64,000 nt of DNA, from assembly GCA_022575985.1 (NCBI GenBank), contig JAKSXM010000132.1, positions 11,284,001 to 11,348,000 of the forward strand, written 5' to 3'. This DNA comes from Anagrus nilaparvatae. Its lineage: Eukaryota; Arthropoda; Insecta; Hymenoptera; Mymaridae. A model generated the notes under the pieces. That model was given only the letters and a program-made list of their open reading frames with translations, made no database searches and was not told the origin of the DNA. This document shows, piece by piece, positions 12,757 through 22,163 of the stretch. Made by a program: the position numbers and the translations under genes. The stretch's first letter is position 1; the number at the start of each line of letters is the position of its first letter.

Positions 12757-12797
12757 ATCCGACGCGTCTCGAAACTTATTAGTTTCATCATCAGGGA
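12757..12797 (-). ncRNA. Hammerhead-ribozyme-like motif, probable Penelope-like element relic
   Basis: Read on the minus strand from 12794: CTGATGA, then a helix-II candidate (TGAAAC, six-base loop, GTTTCG), then AGACGCGTC. The hammerhead core is CUGANGA - stem II - GAAA - short stem III - cleavage site. Here the core reads GAGA instead of GAAA. Penelope-like elements are known to carry minimal hammerheads of this layout in their terminal repeats, and other PLE pieces occur from 15731 on. It may be inactive because of the core substitution. Confidence 0.45.
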
Positions 12798-12799
12798 AT

Positions 12800-14340
12800 A
12801 AAATATATAAAAAACAATTCACATACTTTATACTAGTTTTGCTTAAACTTTTATAGGAGCGCGCGCTTTCCTTGTGATGGAGTCTTATTTAAACTCATCA
12901 ATTCTCATTAAATCTTTTTTAAGTATTCTAGAAATTAATAGTTTAAGTAAGATTTAAATTAGAACTTTATTTTTTTTTTAAAGGAATTTTTAGAAAAGAT
13001 AAGTTTTAATCAGAATTAAATTAGAAATGGTTTTAATGAGAAAATTCCAATAAAAAACAATAAGATTTAATTTAGAATTAACAAGGCGTTTCTAGAATAA
13101 TTTGTTTACTAGATTGTAAAAGAAATATCTAATTTGAAGAAAAAAAGCGTAAATAAGATTTTACTTGTTTTAAATAATTATATCAAACTAATTTCATTTT
13201 CAGAATTTAATAGAAATTTCTGCTTATTTTTATAAGATCTAATAAGAAATTTCAAATTATCCTTAAAAATTTTTTAATCATAAATTTCGTGGACAAAACG
13301 CAACGTATTTCTATTTTGTAAACTAGAAGTTTCTTATTTTACTTCTTTTCCTAGAAAAAATGAGAAATATCAAATATGAAATATATTATTGATTTCAAAG
13401 ATTTAATTCGATTAATTTAGAATTATCTAATATCTTTTACAAATACAATAATATGAGCTTTAAAGAGAATTTTCTACTATTTATAAAATAAATTATATGT
13501 AATTCGAAAAAATTTTTTTTTTGTTAATTTAAAAATAAGTTTTTAAATTGGAATTTTTTAGAAAGTTCTGATTACGCAGTGAATTAAAAATTAACGGAAG
13601 AATAATCCTAAAACTAATCCTAAGAAAATAAATTTTTTGTACAAGTATGAATTATTTCAATAGCAGGATTAGATTATGTTGGGCAAGCACTCATGGTCTT
13701 AAAATATTTTCATAAGCTCCGTTATTGCGTTTAGTTGTTAGGATATCTTTTAACCATTATGGTATTCGCACGCTTAACAACTAAGTACAATAACGACTAG
13801 TGGAGGCTGGGATATCGATAAATGAGAACTTATGATCATAATAGAAAATGCAGCTGACCATCGTATGCACTGAACTCGAAAATGCGAACATACTCGAATT
13901 ATCATCTTTAAATTTTTAAAGTAATGCCATGTTGTAATTTCATTTACAGCAATAATTCAACGATGCAAAGGCTGCATTTTCCTCGATAAACCGCAACAAA
14001 AATCTAAACCGGCTACACTAATTATGCAATATACTTTATTCAAAAGGAGTTCATATTTTGACGTAGATAAGATTTAATAATTTATTGTATAAATAATACA
14101 TTAGAATTAGATAATTTTAAAAATTACATTAGCAACAGTCAAAAAATTTCTTTTTAAATTAAACTTTTACGGCGAAAAGTAATAACTCGATTTTGGTTCT
14201 ACCCCTAAAAGGGGTGTTTTTGCTATTTTTGCACTTTTAGCATCCCGTTTAGGTCCATTCAGGTTTCTGGGTAACTATCAATAAAAATTTGTTACTTTTT
14301 TATGAAAAATTAATACTTAACCCTAAACTTATCTTAAAAA
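12800..14340. other. Intergenic AT-rich stretch
   Basis: No gene, RNA or clear repeat was recognised between the hammerhead-like motif and the possible exon at 14345. Confidence 0.5.
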
Positions 14341-14344
14341 TGTA

Positions 14345-14524
14345 ACGGTGAAATATTGAATATTTATGAAAAAGGAGTCGAAATTCTTAATTACCGACCC
14401 AAAAAACCTACATGGACATATCCTGGATGCTCAAAATATGAAAATTATTATTTAGTTGATGACAAGAAAGAACTTGAGGCAGAAGTATGTGGAGTTTCAA
14501 GTAATTTTTATACCGTTAAATAAT
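14345..14524 (+). other. Possible coding remnant, unrecognised
   Basis: An open stretch of about 55 codons, with a compact block PKKPTWTYPGCSKYENYYLV then a charged VDDKKELEAEVC segment. It ends at TAA around 14520, or at a possible donor TCAA|GTAATT. It looks more protein-like than neighbouring sequence. A second piece after a TTTCAG acceptor near 14658 soon hits stops. I could not assign a family; a transposon protein is possible. Confidence 0.25.
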
Positions 14525-14921
14525 ATAAATTTTTTTTTTAAAGTTAAAAATATAAAATTTTTTTGAATTAACTGCAATTTTAAAGGCTCTTAAATTAAAT
14601 TAATTTGAATTTTTTCTCAATTAAATTAAATTTTGTTTGTATTACATATTTTATTTCAGATACCAGAGAGAGGTTTGATTCAAAAAGAGCACTATCAAAT
14701 CCAATAAGATTCTTGGAATCTGCGTCCGAGACGGAAAAATCGTAAAAAAAGAAAAATATTTTACAAACTCCTCAAAAAAATCTTTTAATCAAGAAGCTTT
14801 AAAAAACCTGATAAAAGGAAATCAAAGGGTACATTTTAATTTATCTAATCTTATTTATAATTAATGCATGTTCTTCATAAATATTAAAACGTGGTATTAT
14901 TTACAAGTACTATATACACTA

Positions 14922-15622
14922 GAGTGTGTCTTATTTTTTTTTTTTCGATATTTTTTGGCTCCCCCAATTTTTTTCGAATGTTTTGGTCATAAAACACTCC
15001 CAGCTCCAAGGATTTTGATTTTGGATTATTTTAACCCGTGCCACCGAGCACTCGAAGTTTCCCATTTAAATAACATGGGAATTTATAATTTTGAGCTTTC
15101 TAATTTTTTAACGTGCTTCAAAATTTTTTTAAACACTAGCAAACAGGTAGAAAATGATGTTTAGACATGTAAAAACTGATCCTCAAAATTATAGAAGTCC
15201 CAGAACACTTTATTTTATCAAAATAAAATTATTAAAAATTGCAATTTTCCCATTTAAAATACATTGTTTTTTATTTGTAATGTATTTTAAATGGAAAAAT
15301 TTCGATTTTTAATAATTTTGTTTTGATAAAATAAAGTGTTCTGGGACTTCTATAATTTTGAGGATCAGTTTTTACATGTCTAAACATCATTTTCTACCTG
15401 TTTGCTAGTGTTTAAAAAAATTTTGAAGCACGTTAAAAAATTAGAAAGCTCAAAATTAAAAATTCCCATGTTATTTAAATGGGAAACTTCGAGTGCTCGG
15501 TGGCACGGGTTAAAATAATCCAAAATCAAAATCCTTGGAGCTGGGAGTGTTTTATGACCAAAACATTCGAAAAAAATTGGGGGAGCCAAAAAATATCGAA
15601 AAAAAAAAAATAAGACACACTC
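14922..15622. mobile_element. 701-bp foldback element, near-perfect palindrome, TA target duplication
   Basis: Each arm is about 340 bp and almost identical in inverse orientation, starting GAGTGTGTCTTATTTTTTTT and ending AAAATAAGACACACTC, with TA at 14920-14921 and 15623-15624. The centre near 15272 has very little spacer. The mirror-image open frames at 14868-15164 (+) and 15380-15661 (-) are the two arms read in opposite directions and not genes. The low divergence suggests recent insertion or gene conversion between the arms. Confidence 0.85.
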
Positions 15623-15730
15623 TAATATACACGTATGTTTAGTGAGACAAGTAGCATACACCTTTACACTTATATTTATTAAAATATTAATTCTCGACCT
15701 CCAATAATAATAATAATATATATTAGTATA

Positions 15731-16310
15731 ATGTGTATTGTGACAAATAAATCTTCTTTTGCTATGATAATAATAAAACTATCGAAGCGAAAATTTTTAC
15801 TTATTAAAATAACTTATAAAATGAAATTAAACATCTATATAAGAAAAAATGCGAACTTAATAATAAAACTTCTAAATTGCCATCTGAACTTACTAAACAA
15901 CATTTACAGTTCTATCGTGGATTCAATATTGGATTGTATAAATGATCACATCTGTAAGAAAATAAATAAAACTTTTAATATCCACAAAAAGAAGTTCGTT
16001 CACCTTTTAAAATTACATAATAAAAATAAAAGAGCCTTAATCGCAAGAGAAACTAACAAATGTAAACACAAATTTTATCCGCGTCTCATCAATCTAACAT
16101 CTATCTCTTTCACAAACGAAGAAACGGATCTTCTAAACAAAGGTTTAAAATATAATGTCCCTGATGATCCAACCAAGAATAGCAATATCGCAAGAGAAAT
16201 TATATATACTGAAGCTACTATAAAAAACATCAAAGATGATATGGTTCAAAAAAATGTACGTGAATTAGTAAGCAATAAAAAATTAGCTTTGGGTAAACTA
16301 ATAGGCTTTG
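15731..16310 (+). pseudogene. Penelope-like element, N-terminal part
   Basis: A lysine/asparagine-rich frame of about 190 residues ending in FYPRLINLTSISFTNEETDLLN then KGLKYNVP. This resembles the N-terminal region that precedes the reverse transcriptase in Penelope-like retroelements. It is cut at about 16310-16330 by the R1-clade LINE. The C-terminal part resumes at about 21697, but the reverse transcriptase core (several hundred residues in the family) is missing, so sequence has been lost at the junction. Confidence 0.65.
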
Positions 16311-16885
16311 TTAGCTTAGGGTAAACTCAAAGTAAGTCAACTCCCGGTTGTTTTTGGCGTCGGAATCTGATGGATTATGATGGTAAAGACGGTTTTAACT
16401 AGTGGCGTTTTTGGGTTATTGGGAAGTGACATTGTCATCAGACAAAGAGGAGCAACCCTCCAATCTGTAGGGGATCTACCTATGGAATCAATGTCTTCTG
16501 GTTTCAGGATAAAATCTGACATCAGCTCTCATGATTTCACCGATAGATACCTGACCTGTTCCATGACGGGTATGTGGAATTTTGTGGAATTGTAGCAAAC
16601 ATGGAGGTGGAAACACTTCACCTGTTAGATTGAGGATTGGTGTTCCTTCGCGTCACCGCCTCTCAATCAAAGTCTGTTACATGCCAGATTAATAATCGTA
16701 TGTGATGCCATCAGACATGGTGGTGAAACCCGCCGATCTGTAGGACTATTATTACTAGATGGACGCTGGAAGCTGATAGATACTCTCTGTCAGTGACTAA
16801 CGTAAATCCTTCAATAATACTCTGAAGGGTACTCTTACCCAACTAAGGGCCCTTTGTCCAGGGACACAGGCTTATTTTATTAACA

Positions 16886-18777
16886 ATGCTAGATAAATAC
16901 GATAAATTACCTCAGGTTGATACCCCTCTTATAGAGGGTAATTCAACCTCTGATTACGATCGAGTGAAAGCCTTGAAATTCAGAGCCGGAGACACGGATT
17001 CTGGGGGTCTCCAATTTAGCATTTCCCAGCAGCAAGGACAGAACATCACACCCACAGAGCAACAGCATCTAGCTCTAACTGCTGCTGAAGAAAAGACGGC
17101 AAGGGTAGTCTTAACTAGGCTAGAGGTCGAGGATTCCTCCCGCAAATCCTCAATGGAAGGTGATATAAGCGCAAAAGGTGGCGCCCAAAAAGGTTCAAGC
17201 AATAGCTTGATACGGCATTCTATTCTGAAGGACCAGAGGTCATATTCGTTGCCTAATGTTAGCGAAGTTGGGCTTGATGACGAAAGCAAGAAGGAAGAAA
17301 TCATGGGAAAATATCTCCGGGAATCAAAGGAATATAACAGGGCGTGCATTAATATCCACGCAAACATGGAGAGAGATATTACTCAGATGAGAGACTCAGT
17401 CAAAGTACAGAGAAACTGTAATATGACTGTCAAAAAAGGCATAGCTCAGTTCGAAATATATTTAGCCAGGCTAAAGACAATTTTTGAACTGCAGCAGGAG
17501 GTAGTAAATTGAAAACAAAAACCCGATATTCCTATACAGGATGATTCAGGGACTATGAGTAGAAAAGGAAAGAAGAGAGCTCGGACTGCGTCCCAAAGCC
17601 CAACTGGAAAGGAGGATACAAAAAAGAGACCGGCGGAAAAAAGGTCTCCGAAATTCCCTCTAAGGAAGATCTTCGCTAACGCGGTGACGTCTCCTCCGAA
17701 AGATAAGAATCAGGAGGGGGCTAAGGTAGCTTCTGGCCAGCAAACGTAGCCAATGGAGGGTACCTACAGGTACCCTTCCTCCAGATGAGGATGATTTCGT
17801 CGCTGTTAAGGTCAAAGAAAAATAAAAAAGAAGAAAAAGAAAAAAGAGTTTGAAAGAAAGGAGGCAGAGGCTCGTAAATACCAAGAGCAGGGAAAGAAGA
17901 AGCAGCAGGAAAAGCAACAGTAGCAGCCAAAAATAACTGCAGCAGCAGCAGACCAGCGGCAGGGGGCAGAAAATAAAAGAAGGAAAAAGAAAAAGCCGCA
18001 GAAGAAGGAAGGAGATGGTGAATCTCCTGCTTCCGAAGCGACAGAAAAAGGCAGGAGAAAGAAGCGCCGGAACCGGCGCATAAGGATCCCTAAACGTAAG
18101 GAGGCTCTAATAATAAAACCTCCTGAAGGGAAGTCTTATGCGACAGCCCTGCTGGAGATCAAAAGAGGTGTCCAACTAAAGGATTCGGGGACTGAGGTTC
18201 ACCGAATCCAGAAAATCCAGGATGGCAGCGTCCTAATAGAGCTGAGCTCGTCGAAAGACTGGCAAAAACTATTAGACGCTGTCAAGACGGTCACAGGCCC
18301 AGAAAGTACAGTCAAGGAACTGATTCCCCACCTAACCTTGGAGATCAACGAGGCAACTAAGCTGCAGAAAGATGACGACATAGAAGTCGCCATCTTCAAG
18401 GCTAAGGGCAATAAGGCGGATATGGCGGTGGTAGAGCTACCAGAGGTTGCCGCACTAAAATAGACCAATAAAGGCCGGCTAAATAATGGCTGGTCTAATT
18501 GGCAAGTGCACTTAAGAGCCGAGGTTATACGGTGCTTCAAGTGTCTTGGTTTATCGGCCACAACTAGTGGTCATGTAAGGGCACGAACCGAAAGTCAGCT
18601 GGTTTTGAATGTGGCGGTGAAGGCCACAAGTCAGAAAAATGTCCTGTGGAGAAAGCAGAATGCTTCCTCTGCAGGGAAAGAACTGACAAGGCCAAGACCG
18701 ATCACCTCTCAGGATACGGAGCATGTAAGTGTTATCGGGAGGCACTTACGTCAAGGAAGATAAAGTGTCATCGGTAA
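16886..18777 (+). pseudogene. LINE ORF1 (gag-like, three zinc knuckles), broken
   Basis: Starts at 16886. A first segment runs to TGA at 17510, with the same frame open again to 17749; then frame changes lead into a very lysine-rich stretch (17810-18100) and a globular segment (18110-18460). Zinc knuckles follow: a CFKCLG..GHN.WSC knuckle across a frame change near 18545, CFECGGEGHKSEKC (about 18603-18645) and a CFLC..DHL..C type (about 18660-18730). It ends KCHR-stop at 18775. The protein would bind the element's RNA. A +2 frameshift in the first knuckle is shared with the copy at 58621. Confidence 0.8.
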
Positions 18778-18779
18778 TG
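18775..18779 (+). promoter_or_regulatory. UAAUG stop/start overlap joining LINE ORF1 and ORF2
   Basis: The ORF1 stop TAA (18775-18777) overlaps the ORF2 start ATG (18777-18779) by one base. In SART1-type R1-clade elements this UAAUG arrangement is known to allow translation of ORF2 by termination and re-initiation. The copy at 58621 has TAACG at the same place, so the start is lost there. Confidence 0.7.
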
Positions 18780-21690
18780 TTCGGAGTCCTGCAAGGGAAT
18801 ATGAACAATACCATTCTTGCTGACCTTTTGCTCGATCAGCTCGCGGGCGAGACAGACTCTAGCGTCATCTTGCTATCCGAGCCGCTTCGAAATAGGAACC
18901 AGAATTTCTGGTTCACCGATGACACAGGCCAGTGCGCTATATGGTTACGAGGTCGTACTCAGACGTCTATGTCCTGACATGGAAAAAGCAACTGCCACGT
19001 CTGGGCAAAGTGCGTTGATACAACTTTCATTAGTTTTTATTTGTCACCGAATGACACTATTGGGGTGTTCACCGCAAAGCTGGCCTCATTGGAGGAAACG
19101 ATAAGGGACTCTCTGGCAATATCATATTTGCCGGGGACTTAAATGCCATGGCCGTGGAATGGGGAATGCCAACCACGAACCGTAGAGGAACGTTGATCCT
19201 AGAGATGGCCGCTAGAACTGATCTGGTGGTCATGAACTCTGGGAAAAATCCAATCTACGTAAGGCCAGGCTTTGGTGAATCGATCCTTGACGTCACTTTT
19301 GCCTCGGCCGGGTTGGCAGGAAGAGTGGGCGATTGGAGGGTGATGGATGAAGCCAATGGCTGCGACCACAATTACATCACCTTTCAAGTGCGTGATAGGG
19401 TCGTTAATCGGCCCCCGTACAAAAAGCGCCCACTAGGTTGGAATATGTCAAAGATGGACGAGGACAGATTTGTGGAATATCTTCGTGAAGAGTCCTCGAC
19501 TATCCCAGCCTGGCGTGGAGGACCGACCACCCCGGGAGAGGCAGAGACTCTTGTCAAGAGGGTAACTGCTTTTCTGAGGGGAGCTTGCGATGCCTCTATG
19601 CCGCGTAAATGGCCCTGGAAGGGTAAAAGAAGTGTGTACTGGTGGAATAAGGAAATTGCGGAGCTTAGGCGGATCTGTCACGGGGCACACAGAAGACGGC
19701 AGAGAGCTTATGGCCGCCCAGAGCTGGCTACGCGCTCTGAAGAGTACAAGGAAGCCAAGCATAGGCTAGCGAAAGCCATCCGCCTCAGCAAGGCGCGCTG
19801 TGGGGCCTGGGATATAAGGTTGTCATGGGCAAAATTAAGTCCGGGTGTGACAACACAATGGATGAAGCAGCGACCAAAAGAATAGTGGACGCTCTCTTTC
19901 CGGATCATCCAAACCAACAACACCCGGCTTTGGATGTCCCGAAGGAGCAAGTTCCGCTATTTAGCGAGGTGGAGATGCTTCAGGCAATTAAGTCAATGTA
20001 AAATGGGAAAGCGCTAGGACCAGACGGAATACCCGCGAAAGCCCTTAAGGTGGCTGCAAAGGTGATCCCTGATCTCCTCCTTGGCATGTTTAATGCGTGC
20101 CTCGTGACAGGCGTCTTTCCAAGGGACTGGAAAGTGGCCCGCCTGGCTCTGATAAGCAAGGGAAAGGGTGAACCAGGATCTCTATCATCTTACAGACCAT
20201 TGTGTATGTTAAATACCATTGGCAAGGTGATGGAGAGCATGGTCCGAGGAAGATTTCGGCAGGCAATTAGGGAAGCGGGTGATCTTAGCGACGACCAACA
20301 CGGTTTTCGTGAGGGGCGTTTCACGATCGGTGCCATCGAGCAGGTCTTGAATGTGGTTATGAGGCTCAGACGAGTGCGGCCGGATATTAAACCGGAAGTC
20401 CTGCTTATCACGTTGGATGTGAAAACCGTATTCAACTCGGCTAAGTGGGACGATATGTTGCACTCCCTCGAGCAGGTATTCAGAGTTCCAGATTATCTGA
20501 GAAATATACTCAGAGATTACCTCCGGGACCGATACCTGCGCTGGGATACGCTCGATGGCACAAGAGGTAAAGTATTAAGCGCAGGCATAGCGCAGGGTTC
20601 AGTTCTGGGCCCAGATATCTGTGGAATGCCTTTTACGATGACTTGCTGAAGATTGAGCTTCCGGATGGATGCTCTTGGATCGGATACCCGGATGATGTCG
20701 CTCTAACCATAACAGCTCGAGAGACAGAAGACCAGCAGAATACGTTGGTGAGGCCATGCGCCTTATCAATAGCTGAATATCGGATCATGGACTCAGATTG
20801 GCAGTTCCGAAAACGGAGATTGTCCTTTTGACCCGGAGAAGGGTTGATACTATATTCGGCGCAGATTTGATGACGGAGGTAATCCCCTTATGATCCAGAC
20901 CAAACCATCGGTCAAATATTTAGGGGTCTACTTGGATAACAAGTTGACCTACAATAGACAATTCCAGCAGGCCTGTGAAAAGGCTGGCCTGTTAACAAAG
21001 TCCCTTTCGTGGCTGATGACGAACATCGGCGGTCCCAGATCAGGGAAGAGGAGGCTGCTGATGACAACAGTCAACTCCATCTTGCTCTACGGTGCAGAGG
21101 TAAGAGAGTAAAATATAAAAAAGTACTGCAAGAAACTAAAGGCAGTACAGAGGCAGGGGGCACTTGGAATCGCTTGCTCATATCAGAGCCAGCGATCCAG
21201 GTAGTGGCTCGGGTAATTCCCATCGATCAACTTGCCTTGGAAAGGCAGGCGATCTATAACCGTGAGGAAGAAGAGCGCGACGTAGCTTTCGTTCGCGTTC
21301 GCTCTCGCACAATGGAATATTGGCAGAATAGGTGGAATGGTGACCCGAGGGGACGTTGGACGCACCGCCTTATCATCGACTTGGAAAGTTGGATGAACCG
21401 TGATCATGGGAAGGTAGACTTCTACCTCACATAGTTCCTAACTGGTCACGGTTATTTCCGCGATATGCTTTACAAGTGGCGCAAGGTGGCATCTCCGGAA
21501 TGCTAGCATTGCTTGGGCGAGCAGGATACCGCTGAGCACACCTTTTTTGGTGTTCTCACTTCGCTGAGGGGTGACCGCCCTTCGATGAATGGAGGCCGGA
21601 AGGAGTCGTCCCGGAAATGCAGCGCAGTACCGTGAACTCGTACAGTGTGGCAGAGTACGTACGGGCGACACTGATTAAAAAAAAGGAGGA
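18777..21690 (+). pseudogene. LINE ORF2: endonuclease, reverse transcriptase, C-terminal CCHC; broken
   Basis: The endonuclease starts LQGNMNNTILADLLLDQL (about 18790). It keeps AGDLNA (about 19130), an SILDVTFAS block and a DHNYITF block (to about 19390). The reverse transcriptase spans about 19940-20840: NGKALGPDGIPAKAL, SYRPLCMLNTIGKVMES, GIAQGSVLGP. The catalytic box reads GYPDDVAL (about 20680) where the family has YADD. A C-terminal LTGHGYFRDML block with a CCHC-like motif lies at 21435-21560 and contains a stop. There are stops or frame changes near 18977, 19885, 20000, 20647, 20830 and 21110, so the protein cannot be made. Confidence 0.85.
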
Positions 21691-21696
21691 AGGTTT

Positions 21697-22157
21697 TGAA
21701 TTTAATATTTACAGAAAACCAACCACCTCAGACTTGGTGATACATGCGGAATCTTATCATCCGCATTCCCAAAAAATGGCTAGTTTTCATTCATTCATTC
21801 ACAGACTACTTTCACTGCCTTTAAATCAAGAAAATTACAATAATAAAATTTACGTTTTAAAATACATAGCTGTCACAAATGGTTATGATAGTAATTTTAG
21901 TAAATTTAACTACCAAGTAAGCTTCAGAACAACAAATAAATTATCAAAACTATTAAGTAAAAAACATGTACCATTAGAACAAAAATCACGAATTTATAAG
22001 TTAAATTGTGATGACTGCGATTGTTTCTACATTGGGCAAACAGGTAGAAAATTTTCATCCAGATTTCCTGAACATATATCACCTAAAAATCCAAGGAAGC
22101 CGATAACTATAGAGAATGTAAAATCTAATACTGCAAAACACATCTTGGTTATATCCC
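21697..22157 (+). pseudogene. Penelope-like element, C-terminal part with GIY-YIG endonuclease
   Basis: Begins with the reverse transcriptase tail EFNIYRKPTTSDLVIHAESY and reaches the GIY-YIG nuclease: YKLNCDDCDCFYIGQTGRKF, with the family's Y, G, R and downstream PEH histidine. Penelope elements combine a reverse transcriptase with this nuclease. The frame is cut at 22158 by the long-TIR element. Removing that element and one CGCTCG duplicate restores continuity into 24605-24630. The upstream part is at 15731. Confidence 0.85.
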
Positions 22158-22163
22158 CGCTCG

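Larger units (their letters stand above)
16330..21696 (+). mobile_element. R1-clade non-LTR retrotransposon (TRAS/SART-like), copy 1, degenerate
   Basis: About 5.4 kb and visibly GC-richer than its surroundings, inserted in the PLE. Order: 5' UTR-like leader (16330-16885), gag-like ORF1 with CCHC knuckles (16886-18777), ORF2 with AP-like endonuclease, reverse transcriptase and a C-terminal CCHC motif (18777-21690). There are several frameshifts and stops. The 3' UTR and poly-A seen in the second copy (52530-52800) are absent: the element stops within its last codons at about 21696 and PLE sequence follows. Losing the 3' end is unusual for a LINE and implies a later deletion. Confidence 0.85.

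Noticed and set aside
14868..15661. Two opposite frames of 98 and 93 codons with nearly identical products
   Set aside because: They are the two arms of the 701-bp palindrome read outward; no protein is implied.
16954..17367. 137-codon minus-strand frame, and other minus frames across 17660-20463
   Set aside because: Shadows of the LINE ORF1 and ORF2 on the opposite strand.
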